From Shewanella japonica (GTDB taxonomy: Bacteria > Pseudomonadota > Gammaproteobacteria > Enterobacterales > Shewanellaceae): a stretch of DNA of 64,000 nt. Under the pieces are notes generated by a model. It did no database searches and was not told the DNA's origin. It saw nothing but the letters and a program-made list of their open reading frames with translations. Both the position numbers and the translations under genes were made by a program. Location: contig NZ_CP020472.1 of assembly GCF_002075795.1 (NCBI RefSeq), positions 293,001-357,000 on the forward strand, given 5' to 3'. The first letter of the stretch is position 1. Each line of letters starts with the position of its first letter. This document shows positions 1-9,375 of the stretch, piece after piece.

Positions 1-524
1 TCAAGAGTCGCGAAACCGTTTAATGCAGAAGCGTAAACGATAGGGAAATCTAACTGTTCGTCAGTTGCACCTAGGTTGTCGAATAAGTCGAATACTTGGT
101 CGATAACCCAATCAGGACGTGCACCTGGGCGGTCAATCTTGTTGATAACAACGATTGGCTTAAGGCCTTGTGCGAATGCCTTTTTAGTAACAAAGCGAGT
201 TTGAGGCATTGGGCCGTCAACTGCGTCTACTAATAATAAAACTGAATCTACCATAGATAGAACACGCTCTACTTCACCACCGAAATCGGCGTGACCAGGA
301 GTGTCTACGATGTTAATACGGTAGTCGTTCCATTTGATGGCAGTGTTTTTTGCCAGAATGGTGATACCACGTTCTTTTTCAAGATCGTTAGAATCCATTA
401 CACGTTCTGCGGCTTCGCCTCGACTTTCAAGGGTGCCTGACTGAGCCAATAGCTTGTCTACCAAGGTCGTTTTGCCATGGTCAACGTGAGCAATAATGGC
501 GATGTTACGTAAATTCTCTAACAC
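1..524 (-). CDS. typA: GTPase TypA/BipA, N-terminal part (cut by window edge)
   Basis: This is a ribosome-associated translational GTPase of the EF-G/LepA class involved in stress adaptation and ribosome assembly. The reverse strand reads from a GTG start as (M)[19 protein letters not shown], with the P-loop HVDHGKT. It continues through RGITI (switch I), [17 protein letters not shown] (G3) and [10 protein letters not shown] (G4). These signatures are typical of BipA rather than EF-G. About 174 codons are present and the rest lies to the left of base 1. I chose GTG at 524 because the reading matches the family N-terminus exactly there. The ATG slightly upstream runs into a stop. The gene diverges from glnA across a 470-bp regulatory gap. 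Confidence 0.95.
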   Translation of the reverse strand, partial: MLENLRNIAIIAHVDHGKTTLVDKLLAQSGTLESRGEAAERVMDSNDLEKERGITILAKNTAIKWNDYRINIVDTPGHADFGGEVERVLSMVDSVLLLVDAVDGPMPQTRFVTKKAFAQGLKPIVVINKIDRPGARPDWVIDQVFDLFDNLGATDEQLDFPIVYASALNGFATL

Positions 525-765
525 GGATAAAACCTCTATACCATCAAATAAAAAATAGGAGTTTATAGGGCTGATAAGTATAGCCACTATAAAAAAGCGT
601 GCCATTCTACTCCACCGAGCGCCGAGTAGATAGGATTATTTTTGAACAGGTCGTTTTTAATAAAAAATTAAACACTAAAGATAGAAGATAAAAACGAAAA
701 AGGATCATACTGCCGCAATAAAATGACGCTTTAATGAACTAGATCAATTCATGCGCTAAAAACCC

Positions 766-823
766 TGCACCGAAATGGACTTTTGCACCAATTGTGATCA
801 TAGTGGTGCACCGTATTTGTGCA
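766..823 (+). promoter_or_regulatory. NtrC (GlnG) enhancer-like sites upstream of glnA
   Basis: Three TGCACC-starting motifs lie here. The best is TGCACCGTATTTGTGCA at 807-823, a near-perfect match to the dyad TGCACC-N5-GGTGCA that NtrC recognises. Weaker copies are at 766-782 (TGCACCGAAATGGACTT) and 784-800 (TGCACCAATTGTGATCA). They sit about 65-120 bp upstream of the -24/-12 element at 886-901, a normal enhancer distance. Nitrogen-responsive activation of glnA is established for this arrangement in enterics. Binding here is inferred. Confidence 0.7.
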
Positions 824-885
824 ATATGGCTTTTTCTATGGCTAGTGATTTTTTTATTAAGCTTTAAATCAATCACTTACCTTTC

Positions 886-901
886 TGGCATGGAAATAGC
901 T
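886..901 (+). promoter_or_regulatory. sigma54 (-24/-12) promoter of glnA
   Basis: The sequence TGGCATGGAAATAGCT has GG and GC separated by exactly 10 bases, the spacing required by sigma54 RNA polymerase. It lies about 95 bp upstream of the glnA start and downstream of the NtrC-like sites, so it explains nitrogen control of glnA. The -12 half (AGCT rather than TTGC) is imperfect. Confidence 0.65.
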
Positions 902-994
902 TTTAATTGAACAAATTCGCAAAGCAGATAGTTTGTCTGACGAATAACAAGATTATATTAAGGGACAACCCTTTACCCTACCGGAGGCTTAAGA

Positions 995-2404
995 ATGTCA
1001 GTTGAATCAATATTAAAACAAATTGAAGAACTAGAAGTTAAGTTCGTAGATTTACGTTTTACAGACACTAAAGGTAAAGAGCAGCACGTCTCTATTCCTT
1101 CTCATCAAGTAAACGAAGATTTCTTTGAAGATGGCAAAATGTTCGATGGTTCATCTATCAACGGTTGGAAAGGTATTAACGAATCTGACATGGTATTGAT
1201 GCCAGATCCTTCTTCTTTCTTACTTGATCCGTTTACTGAAGAAGTGACTGGTCTTATTCGTTGTGACATTTTAGAACCTTCTACTATGACAGGTTATGAG
1301 CGTGACCCACGTTCAATCGCTAAGAAAGCAGAAGAGTACTTAAAATCTACCGGTATTGCTGACACTGTATTAATTGGTCCAGAGCCAGAGTTCTTCTTAT
1401 TTGACGACGTTAAGTTTGGTACTGACATGTCAGGTACTTTCGTAAAAGTTGACGCGAAAGAAGCGGCATGGAACTCAGGTACTAGCTACGAAGATGGTAA
1501 CACTGGTCACCGTCCATTCGTTAAAGGTGGTTACTTCCCAGTTGCACCAGTTGATTCATCACAAGACATTCGTAGTGCAATGTGTCTAATTCTTGAAGAA
1601 TTAGGTCAAGTAGTTGAAGCGCATCACCACGAAGTTGCTACAGCGGGTCAAAACGAAATTGCGACACGTTTCAACACGCTTTCAAACAAAGCGGATGAAA
1701 TCCAAATCATGAAGTATGTTGTTCATAACACTGCTCATGCATACGGTAAAACTGCGACATTCATGCCTAAGCCAATTGTTGGTGATAACGGTAGTGGTAT
1801 GCACGTTCACCAATCTTTAGCTAAAGATGGCGTTAACTTATTCTCTGGCGATAAATATGCAGGTTTAAGTGAAACTGCACTTTACTACATTGGTGGTATC
1901 ATCAAGCACGCTCGTGCATTGAATGCATTCACTAACCCAAGTACTAACTCATACAAGCGCCTTGTACCGCATTTCGAAGCGCCTGTAATGCTTGCTTACT
2001 CAGCACGTAACCGTAGTGCTTCAATCCGTATCCCAGTGGTACCAAGCCCTAAAGCTCGTCGTATTGAAACACGTTTCCCAGATCCAACAGCTAACCCATA
2101 CTTAGCATTCTCTGCATTGCTAATGGCTGGTCTTGACGGTATCCAAAACAAGATTCACCCAGGTGAAGCAATGGATAAAGATCTATATGACCTACCTGCT
2201 GAAGAAGCGGCTGAGATCCCACAAGTTGCAACGTCTCTAGAAAACGCACTAGAAAACTTAGCAGCTGACCACGAATTCTTAACTAAAGGTGATGTATTCA
2301 GTAAAGACTTTATTGAGTCTTACATTGCACTTAAGTCTGAAGAGTGTGAGCAAGTATCTCGTACTACTCACCCAATGGAATTCCAACTTTACTACAGCCT
2401 ATAA
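995..2404 (+). CDS. glnA: Glutamine synthetase, type I
   Basis: It makes glutamine from glutamate, ammonia and ATP in the cytoplasm and is the main ammonium-assimilating enzyme. The 469-residue length is standard for the dodecameric GSI. Visible signatures are the beta-grasp N-domain with [12 protein letters not shown], the metal-binding [25 protein letters not shown], the [13 protein letters not shown]/glutamate region, and [15 protein letters not shown] at the C-terminus. The adenylylation loop with its Tyr is in the segment DLYDLPAEE, so GlnE/PII control is expected. The start is preceded by GGAGG. Transcription probably uses the sigma54 promoter and NtrC-like sites upstream. A strong hairpin terminator follows, so it is probably monocistronic. 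glnL and glnG are not in the window. Confidence 0.98.
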   Translation: MSVESILKQIEELEVKFVDLRFTDTKGKEQHVSIPSHQVNEDFFEDGKMFDGSSINGWKGINESDMVLMPDPSSFLLDPFTEEVTGLIRCDILEPSTMTGYERDPRSIAKKAEEYLKSTGIADTVLIGPEPEFFLFDDVKFGTDMSGTFVKVDAKEAAWNSGTSYEDGNTGHRPFVKGGYFPVAPVDSSQDIRSAMCLILEELGQVVEAHHHEVATAGQNEIATRFNTLSNKADEIQIMKYVVHNTAHAYGKTATFMPKPIVGDNGSGMHVHQSLAKDGVNLFSGDKYAGLSETALYYIGGIIKHARALNAFTNPSTNSYKRLVPHFEAPVMLAYSARNRSASIRIPVVPSPKARRIETRFPDPTANPYLAFSALLMAGLDGIQNKIHPGEAMDKDLYDLPAEEAAEIPQVATSLENALENLAADHEFLTKGDVFSKDFIESYIALKSEECEQVSRTTHPMEFQLYYSL

Positions 2405-2448
2405 GCTTTGGCTTAACGCTCATGTAAATTGGCCATAGGCTAAATTCA

Positions 2449-2484
2449 AAGCCCTTGATGATTATCATCAAGGGCTTTTTTATT
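2449..2484 (+). terminator. Rho-independent terminator of glnA
   Basis: A stem made of AAGCCCTTGATGA and its complement TCATCAAGGGCTT encloses a TTA loop and is followed by a T run. It starts 45 bp after the glnA stop. Confidence 0.9.
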
Positions 2485-2696
2485 GGTTACTTTTCGCTTT
2501 ATCTCATTCCAAATTTAATTGTATCAATATGTATCTGATAACTTATGGTTATGATGCTAATAAGGATTAACAATTATTCACCTTTCATTTTAGTCACTAA
2601 TATACGCCCCATAACAAGCGCTTACACAGTCAGGTGACGGTATAGCAACAAGATGGGACCACTCATCCTCAAGACTAAATTTAATGAGAGAAACAA

Positions 2697-4244
2697 ATGA
2701 AAGTTAAACTATTAACCACGCTCGTTACTGCTGCTTTAATGACAGCTTGTTCATCGGATTCTTCATCTCCAGAAAGTGATTACAGAACCATTACTGTTGG
2801 CTTTGACTACGGGTTAATTATCGATCCTATGGCCACAGATGTTGCAGGTTCTGCTAGCGATCATTTATTAACTGATGATTATTACCTTCTTATTAACGGA
2901 GTTGATAATAAAGAAGAAGCGATTGGTCCTTTCAGTATTGATGATAGTTATACCTTTGAAGTAAGAGATGGTTACCATTTAGAAGTTGTACATGGTGAAA
3001 TCTTGGAAAAGTTAGAAGCTGAAGTCACAGATGAGTATTCTGTAGCGGGAAATATGACGGTAGCGACAGATATCGATTCGTACACAATGACGCTTGAGAA
3101 TAGGCATTTTACTTATGTGGCGGTTGATTCAAGTGAAAAAATCGACAACATTAAGGTTAATGGTGAAGAGCTATATGACAGCGAAGAGAAAAGCTACTTT
3201 CACGCATTCGTAAATGGTGAAACATACATTATCGAAGGGGTTACAGAAATGGGACCTTTCGAACAAGAATTAGATGCTGTAGTAGGCCAACATCATAAGT
3301 GGTACATCATTGAAGGTGATGGTGGTTTCGAAATTGAGAACGATTGGGATATTGTTGATCGACCTGCTGAGCCTCAAGAGCCAGCTATTCCAGAGCCGGA
3401 TTTTAGCTATAAGGGGTTAGAATTGGTAGCCCTTGATCTTGAAACTGCTACTTATACTGCAATTGTAAATTCTGAAGCGTTTCCACAGACTGGTTTATTA
3501 GTGCCTTCTGATGTTTCTATTGCACAAGTTAAATTTGAAGCATGGATGAAAAAAGACGATGAATTATATGGCTACACCAATATTTGGCTATCTGATGGCG
3601 TTGCAACTAAATGTGCGACCATTTTTAGCGATGAAACTGTGAAGTATTACGACACGAATTCGTGTAGTGCTGGAGACGCTGAGGACTTCAACTCTTGGGC
3701 AGAGTTTACGGAAGAAAGAGACGATTTAGCGTTTCAAAAAGGACGTCATGAGTTTGGCTTAGGCTTGGTGAACATTATTCATCGTAATGCTCAAGCTCAA
3801 GAGGATGATGTCGTTCAAGTACATATGTCATATGACGTTATTGTAGAAGAGGATTGTGATTATCATCGTGTTGATAATGGCACGTGCGTAGGACAAAGTG
3901 TGGAAATAAAAAATACCCAGTCACGTACTTCAGTGGGTATTCAAATAGAAGGCTTTGAAGCAGGCGTGACAACGTTATCAGAGTTAGCTAACCCGCAAGT
4001 TTCATTAGAGAATGAACAAGACGCGTTCATTAACTTTTATTGTAAAGCAGGGCTGCAAGCAGACAGTATTAGTTATCAATTAACTCAAGATTGGGACACA
4101 TTTACAAAAGCTAACCAAGATTGTGAACTTGTGTCGTATCAAGGTTTTGATGCGTTAGGTAGTCATGCGGTTTTAAGAAGTGGCAGCACGACACTAAATC
4201 AACATCAATTTAGTCTTTCTAATTTCGAAATTGTTAAACAGTAA
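2697..4244 (+). CDS. Large predicted lipoprotein of unknown function
   Basis: The 515-residue product begins with a signal peptide and lipobox (LMTAC, lipidated Cys18), followed by a Ser-rich linker. It is therefore expected to be anchored in the inner or outer membrane facing the periplasm. Two beta-rich segments (about residues 30-110 and 125-215) look like related immunoglobulin-like or transthyretin-like units. They share a pattern of extracellular-protein residues such as LLINGVDN and IKVNGEEL. A Pro/Glu linker (AEPQEPAIPEPDF) precedes a C-terminal half with paired cysteines. The protein is acidic overall. I do not recognise a family. It has its own upstream region after the glnA terminator and a hairpin (4267-4291) just after the stop, so it is probably a single-gene unit. 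Confidence 0.75.
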   Translation: MKVKLLTTLVTAALMTACSSDSSSPESDYRTITVGFDYGLIIDPMATDVAGSASDHLLTDDYYLLINGVDNKEEAIGPFSIDDSYTFEVRDGYHLEVVHGEILEKLEAEVTDEYSVAGNMTVATDIDSYTMTLENRHFTYVAVDSSEKIDNIKVNGEELYDSEEKSYFHAFVNGETYIIEGVTEMGPFEQELDAVVGQHHKWYIIEGDGGFEIENDWDIVDRPAEPQEPAIPEPDFSYKGLELVALDLETATYTAIVNSEAFPQTGLLVPSDVSIAQVKFEAWMKKDDELYGYTNIWLSDGVATKCATIFSDETVKYYDTNSCSAGDAEDFNSWAEFTEERDDLAFQKGRHEFGLGLVNIIHRNAQAQEDDVVQVHMSYDVIVEEDCDYHRVDNGTCVGQSVEIKNTQSRTSVGIQIEGFEAGVTTLSELANPQVSLENEQDAFINFYCKAGLQADSISYQLTQDWDTFTKANQDCELVSYQGFDALGSHAVLRSGSTTLNQHQFSLSNFEIVKQ

Positions 4245-4323
4245 TCGGCCTAGAGCTTGATTAATGAGGTATTGATTGTGTTTCAATACCTATTTACCTA
4301 AATTTAGCCATTTGGTTGCTCAT

Positions 4324-4353
4324 GCCCAGTACTTTATTGTGCTGGGCTTTTTT
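4324..4353. terminator. Hairpin terminator between converging genes
   Basis: The stem GCCCAGTAC / GTGCTGGGC with a TTTATT loop is followed by a T6 run on the plus strand. It ends transcription from the lipoprotein gene and overlaps the last codons of the converging LysR gene. Confidence 0.8.
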
Positions 4354-5275
4354 GTGAACTCTCATCAAATACTTGTGCAATAAGGTGGCTAAGCCAATTC
4401 ATTAATGGACTAGAACGGTTTTTATAGTGGATATATGTAGCAATGTCTTGCTGAAGCCATTTTTCTTTGTTTTTAAACTTAATAGCACGTAATTGAGGGT
4501 AAAGACTCATATCAAGAAAGCCAGATAAAGGCACAATCATGTCTGTTTTACTCACGGCCTCAATAACAGCAGAAGGCAGTTCTGAACGAAACTTAATCGA
4601 GTAATCTAGATTATATTTTTCAAAGACTTGTTGAGCAAAAGTGCGAGTGGCATTCCAATCTGCTGCGATGATAGTGGCAAAGTCAAATTCGGCAGCTTCA
4701 GGGATAGTGATAATATTCTTTTTACAAGGGTGCCCATTTCTCACATAGCATTTAAACGTATCTTGAGCTATGACAGTTTCAGAAATCTCTCCAGGTAACT
4801 GACTTACTTGATAATTAATTCCTAAATGTATTTGATCTTGTTGAATACTAGCTAAAGTGTCATTAGACCATTTATACATATGAACTTTGCAGTTTGGTGC
4901 CGCAGCATGAATTATGCCATACAGCTTACTGCCGATACTGTTGAGTAAGAATGAAGAAAGGGCAATATTTAGCGTGTCATCTAACGCTTCAGGTGAAAAA
5001 ACATTGGCACTGTTAATCGCAATTTCAAGATTTTGGTAGATTGGGCTAGCACTTTTATAAAGCTTGTCAGCAAATGATGTAGGTTCAAGGCCAGTAGATA
5101 TTTTCACAAACAACTCTTCATCAAAATGATGGCGAAGCTTTTGTAGTGATTTACTGATAGCGGGCTGAGTGACGAATAAACGATTGGCGGTTAAACGCAT
5201 ATTTCGTTCTTGGTACAAGATGAAAAAGACATGTAACAGGTTCAAATCAAGGTTCTGAAATAAATTTTTAGCCAT
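4334..5275 (-). CDS. LysR-family transcriptional regulator
   Basis: The N-terminus (FQNLDLNLLHVFFILYQERNMRLTANRLFVTQPAISKSLQKLR) is the winged helix-turn-helix of LysR regulators. The remaining roughly 220 residues form the periplasmic-binding-protein-like effector domain, which here contains DTFKCYVRNGHPC. The ATG at 5275 (MAKNLFQ) is preferred because AAAGG lies 7 bases upstream. An ATG at 5290 has no ribosome binding site. The gene diverges from the secreted protein at 5492, and LysR regulators often control their divergent neighbour. The effector and target are unknown. Confidence 0.88.
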   Translation of the reverse strand: MAKNLFQNLDLNLLHVFFILYQERNMRLTANRLFVTQPAISKSLQKLRHHFDEELFVKISTGLEPTSFADKLYKSASPIYQNLEIAINSANVFSPEALDDTLNIALSSFLLNSIGSKLYGIIHAAAPNCKVHMYKWSNDTLASIQQDQIHLGINYQVSQLPGEISETVIAQDTFKCYVRNGHPCKKNIITIPEAAEFDFATIIAADWNATRTFAQQVFEKYNLDYSIKFRSELPSAVIEAVSKTDMIVPLSGFLDMSLYPQLRAIKFKNKEKWLQQDIATYIHYKNRSSPLMNWLSHLIAQVFDESSQKSPAQ

Positions 5276-5491
5276 GGTTTTGCCTTTCATTTTGCTGGTG
5301 AATCTAATCTAGCAGTTATCCTCTACTTATCTCAATTTATAGTTGTATTTTATAAAGATTTTTCCCTTTTGCAGTTAATTGTCGGTATATTAATTGTGCA
5401 ATCAAATGGATTAATCGTTGCTACTGTTCGCAGCGAATTCAGCACAGCCCGTTATACTCAATATTACGCCAGCTAAGACTAAGGAAGGATA

Positions 5492-7714
5492 ATGATTAAT
5501 TACGCCAGTCATCGATGGTTTCATAAGCTTTGCATTAGCTTGACGCTTTGGATTTGTTCCTTTTCTGTATTTGCTCTCGAATGGCCTCAAGAAGTCGAAA
5601 CCAAGTTAGGAACTTTAGTTGTTTACCAACCGCAGCCAGAATCGCTTGAAGGTAATGTGCTGCAAAGTCGTGCGGCAATGTCATTTGAAGTCAAAGACCA
5701 AGCTGAACCGGTATTTGGTGCTTTTTGGTTTAGTGCCAGAATCGATACTAATGACGATGTCACTACGGTGCGTAATATTCAGGTGACTGAAGTCCGCTGG
5801 CCGTCATCAACTGAAGAAGATCAGCAAACCTTTACCGATACGGTATCTGAAGCATTAGCGAGCACCAGTTTTGAAATCTCAATGGCACGCCTTTCTGCCA
5901 GTTTAGAAACCGCAGACCAAGTTAAACGCAGTTTAGATAATATTAAAAATGACGCGCCAGAAATTATTTTCAGCTCAAGGCTGAGTGTGTTGCTGTCTTA
6001 TGATGGCGAACCTCAATTCCGTGATATCGACAATAGTGATTACGAGCGAATACTGAATACGCCATTCGCAGTGGCTAGAGATAAAAAATCTAAAAAACTG
6101 CACTTGAGCAGTGGGACTTATTGGTACGTTGCGGACGATCCAATGGGGCCTTGGCAAGTCACTCTTTATCCACCTGAAGACTTGGTCAGTATGGTTAATA
6201 CCGAAGATGACGAGCCAGCTAAAAGTACGGCTAATGCGCCGCACATTATTACTTCTGATGAACCAACTGAGTTAGTCTCGACAGATGGTGCCCCTAAATG
6301 GCTGAGTCTGATTGATGGTAAGTTATTGTATGTTAGTAATACCGAAACACCGTGGATTAGAGAAACCAGTTCAGGCGACATGTATGTTTTGCTTTCTGGA
6401 CGCTGGTTTAAGTCGAAAAAACAAGCTGGTTCTTGGGCCTTTGTGAGAGGTGATAAGTTACCTGAAAGCTTTAATGATATTCCACCTGAGTCTGATATTG
6501 GTGGCTTGAGAGTATCAGTTGCTGGCACTGATGAAGCTAATCAAGCGATGCTCGATGCGCAAATCCCACAAACTGCAGCCATTAAACGTGATGAAGCCAA
6601 GCTAGAAGTCGAATATGACGGCGAACCTAAGTTTGAAGCTGTAACTGGCACAGCTGTTTCTTATGCTGTGAATACCTCTACCCAAGTCTTGTTGATTAAT
6701 AAGGTGTATTACGCCGTTGATAATGGTGTGTGGTTTACATCAAAAACGGCTAAAGGTCCGTGGATTGTTGCTGATGAGATCCCGAATGAAGAAATCGCGC
6801 AAATACCGGCTAGCTCACCTGTTTATAACACGACCTATGTGCAAGTTTATGATTCAACTCCAGAGGTGGTGTATGTTGGATATACCCCAGGTTATATGTG
6901 GTCGTATCCATACTATGGCGTACCTATTTACGGTACGGGTTGGTATTACCCACCTTATTGGGGCCGCTATTATTATCCTCGTCCACCAACCTGGGGCTTG
7001 CATGTTGGCTATAACCCGTGGACAGGCTGGAATGTGGGGGTGACCTGGAGTAATGGTTTTTTCCGTGCAGGCGTCGTGTGGGGCGGAGGTTATGGTTATC
7101 ATCGACCTTATCGTTGTTGTGGTGGTTACTACGGTGGCGGGTATCGCCGTCCTGTAGTGATCAATACTGGTGACATCAACATTGGGAACAGTATCAATGT
7201 CGGTAATCGTACTAAAATTTCCAATAGAATGAATAAAGCTAATATTAATGGTAATCGAGTCGGTCGAGATAACTTATATCAACGCCCTGCGACCCGAGAT
7301 CGGTTAGCCAGCCCTGCAATTGCTAATCAAAACCTTAAAAAAGCGACGCACAACAAGAATCGTACAAATGATGTATTTGCCGATAAGCACGGCAACGTGG
7401 CTCGTGATAATCAAGGTAAGTGGGAAAATCGCAGTGATGGTAAATGGAATACTGCGCCGTCTACTCGTGATTTGAGTAAACCTAGCAGTGTAAGCAAGCC
7501 TTCAACTTTGCCGTCTAGTCGTCCGTCGACTCAGCCCACGTCTAGGCCTTCTACTATGCCGTCAAGTAGGCCGACAACACGACCTTCAAATATGAATAAT
7601 TCAATTAACCGTAGCCGTCCTACTGGCGGCTTTGATCATCAAAGTTTGAATCGTTCACGACAAGCTCGTCAATCCGGTATGGCAAGAGAAGGTCATGCTA
7701 GGGGACGTCGCTAG
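5492..7714 (+). CDS. Secreted protein with aromatic/Gly-rich region and basic Ser/Pro/Thr/Arg tail
   Basis: The 740-residue protein has an N-terminal signal peptide (about residues 1-28, ending VFALEW) and then a long soluble part with several short beta repeats. These include FAVARDKKSKKLHLSSGTYW, KLLYVSNTETPWI and QVLLINKVYYAVDNGVWF, each followed by a phrase like AKGPWIVADEIP or PMGPWQVT. The repeated YW..-GPW pattern suggests tandem small beta modules. Residues about 470-560 are extremely rich in Tyr, Trp, Gly and Pro (WYYPPYWGRYYYPRP). The tail is a basic, disordered stretch with SRPST-type repeats. Related proteins are sometimes annotated as carbohydrate-binding, but I see no firm basis for that. 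A hairpin at 7723-7752 follows. Confidence 0.7.
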   Translation: MINYASHRWFHKLCISLTLWICSFSVFALEWPQEVETKLGTLVVYQPQPESLEGNVLQSRAAMSFEVKDQAEPVFGAFWFSARIDTNDDVTTVRNIQVTEVRWPSSTEEDQQTFTDTVSEALASTSFEISMARLSASLETADQVKRSLDNIKNDAPEIIFSSRLSVLLSYDGEPQFRDIDNSDYERILNTPFAVARDKKSKKLHLSSGTYWYVADDPMGPWQVTLYPPEDLVSMVNTEDDEPAKSTANAPHIITSDEPTELVSTDGAPKWLSLIDGKLLYVSNTETPWIRETSSGDMYVLLSGRWFKSKKQAGSWAFVRGDKLPESFNDIPPESDIGGLRVSVAGTDEANQAMLDAQIPQTAAIKRDEAKLEVEYDGEPKFEAVTGTAVSYAVNTSTQVLLINKVYYAVDNGVWFTSKTAKGPWIVADEIPNEEIAQIPASSPVYNTTYVQVYDSTPEVVYVGYTPGYMWSYPYYGVPIYGTGWYYPPYWGRYYYPRPPTWGLHVGYNPWTGWNVGVTWSNGFFRAGVVWGGGYGYHRPYRCCGGYYGGGYRRPVVINTGDINIGNSINVGNRTKISNRMNKANINGNRVGRDNLYQRPATRDRLASPAIANQNLKKATHNKNRTNDVFADKHGNVARDNQGKWENRSDGKWNTAPSTRDLSKPSSVSKPSTLPSSRPSTQPTSRPSTMPSSRPTTRPSNMNNSINRSRPTGGFDHQSLNRSRQARQSGMAREGHARGRR

Positions 7715-7722
7715 TTCAGATG

Positions 7723-7752
7723 AATAAAGCCTGTTTTTACAGGCTTTATTCA
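7723..7752 (+). terminator. Probable terminator after the secreted protein
   Basis: AATAAAGCCTGT and ACAGGCTTTATT form a perfect 12-bp stem around a TTTT loop. The downstream T run is short, so termination may be partial. Confidence 0.65.
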
Positions 7753-7807
7753 CTTCTGCATCATTGAAATGAAGATTGAAATCGGATGTTAATAATGGAA
7801 TGGATTT

Positions 7808-9019
7808 ATGTGGAACACACTTAAAGCTTATCGCTCATCAATAATTCTACTTGTGGCGTTAATGCTGGGTGGGATGTTTGGTTTTTTACTGCCAGAAATG
7901 GCAATAAAACTTAAACCTATCGGGCAAATCTTTCTGAATTTATTGTTCATGATTATCGTGCCATTAGTTGCAGTTAGCGTTATGTCATCGATTGCCAAAA
8001 TGACTGACTTAAAAGCATTAGGGGCGATTCTCGCCTCGATCATGGCGGTATCGGTAATGATGGCTATGATCCCCGCAATTGGCATTGTGTTGTTAGCACT
8101 GGCTTATGATCCTGCTCAAGGCGTGACGCTTGAGCTTAAAGAGACTGTGGAAACCGCAGGGAGTATGGATTTTGTAAGTTTATTGACAGCGAATGATTTT
8201 GTGGGGTTATTGTCTAAATCGAATATTTTGGCATTAATTATTATGTCAGTGATTAGTGGCATTGCCATTGGTCAATCAGGCGAAGATGGACGTAAAGTTT
8301 CTGCGTTATTGGATAGCTTAAATACAGTCATCATGAAAATCATTGCCATATTAATGTATCTTGCGCCTATTGGCTTAGGGGCCTTTTTTGCTGCCACTAT
8401 GGCCAGCCAAGATGCAGAGTTAATGGGCACCTTTGCCCGTGCCGTAGGATTATTCTTGGTGGCGACTCTGGTCTACCTCACCTTAGGGTCAACAGTATAC
8501 GCATGGCTTGGTGGAGGTATTCAGGGCGTAAAGCGCTTTTGGCAACATATGCTGGCACCAGCAGTAACAGCATTGGGCACCAGTTCATCACTTGCGACCT
8601 TACCGGTCAATATTCGCAGTGCCAACAAAATGGGCTTGAATGAGCAGATTGCTGAGATAAGTTTGCCGTTATTGGTGAACTTAAACAAAGGCGGTGCAGC
8701 AATGATCACTGCCCTTAAAATTGTGTTTATATACTCGTTACTGGGGATGGAGTTTACCTCTGAGGTATTCATGCTCACCATTTTAATTTCGGTATTGTCT
8801 GCGTTTGTGATTGGCGGAGTGCCGGGAGGCGCTTTTCTTGGAGAAATCTTTATTGTCACCACTTTGGGGCTGCCCCTTGAGGTGATCCCTATCTTGGTGA
8901 TTCTGGGAGCAATTACAGATGCGGCATCAACTGTGATTAACGTAGTGCATGATTTAACCGCAACGCAGATTATTGAGCGAATTAATGGTAAACAATATCA
9001 GGCCGAATCAGTCGGTTAA
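7808..9019 (+). CDS. Dicarboxylate/amino acid:cation symporter (DAACS/SLC1 family)
   Basis: This is a secondary transporter of the inner membrane that couples uptake of an acidic or neutral amino acid or a dicarboxylate to Na+ or H+. At 403 residues it has the usual size. It contains the family's TM1-TM2 start (GGMFGFLLPE, FLNLLFMIIVPLVAVSVMSSIA) and the serine-rich re-entrant loop GTSSSLATLPV. NLNKGGAAM corresponds to the NMDGT-type segment, and GVPGGAFLGE and GAITDAASTVINVVHD form the C-terminal substrate site. The substrate cannot be assigned from sequence alone; loss of a clear NMDGT motif argues against a classic GltP. GGA lies 9 bases before the ATG. Confidence 0.9.
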   Translation: MWNTLKAYRSSIILLVALMLGGMFGFLLPEMAIKLKPIGQIFLNLLFMIIVPLVAVSVMSSIAKMTDLKALGAILASIMAVSVMMAMIPAIGIVLLALAYDPAQGVTLELKETVETAGSMDFVSLLTANDFVGLLSKSNILALIIMSVISGIAIGQSGEDGRKVSALLDSLNTVIMKIIAILMYLAPIGLGAFFAATMASQDAELMGTFARAVGLFLVATLVYLTLGSTVYAWLGGGIQGVKRFWQHMLAPAVTALGTSSSLATLPVNIRSANKMGLNEQIAEISLPLLVNLNKGGAAMITALKIVFIYSLLGMEFTSEVFMLTILISVLSAFVIGGVPGGAFLGEIFIVTTLGLPLEVIPILVILGAITDAASTVINVVHDLTATQIIERINGKQYQAESVG

Positions 9020-9375
9020 ATCGTTTATCAATCAGCGTGTTTTATTATCTAAATAACCAGGTTTGATGATTGTGAGAATGGCTTTTACTGCTTATTGCTA
9101 TAGGCCATTCATTGCAACTAGAGTAACTATTCAGTTTTCGACGCTAATGGTTGAACAGTCTTTGAGCATATGTAACAATGCGCATCAAATTTTGTAACAT
9201 TATTTTACACTTAGCTCATGCAACATTATGTAGATTAATTGACTAAGTATGAGAAAAATAAACGTCATTTTAAGGCGTATAACAGATGCTAATGCGTGAT
9301 GACATGACTGAGCCGCGTTTCTATACGCAGTTTTATTATCGTAAATTAGCGAAGTAACCTGAGCATGGAATCTCA
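9020..9375. other. Intergenic region, no gene seen
   Basis: The 356 bp hold no convincing ORF. A loose inverted repeat (GAATGG ... CCATTC, about 9077-9111) follows the symporter gene. The rest is AT-rich and presumably carries the promoter of the diguanylate cyclase gene. Confidence 0.5.
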
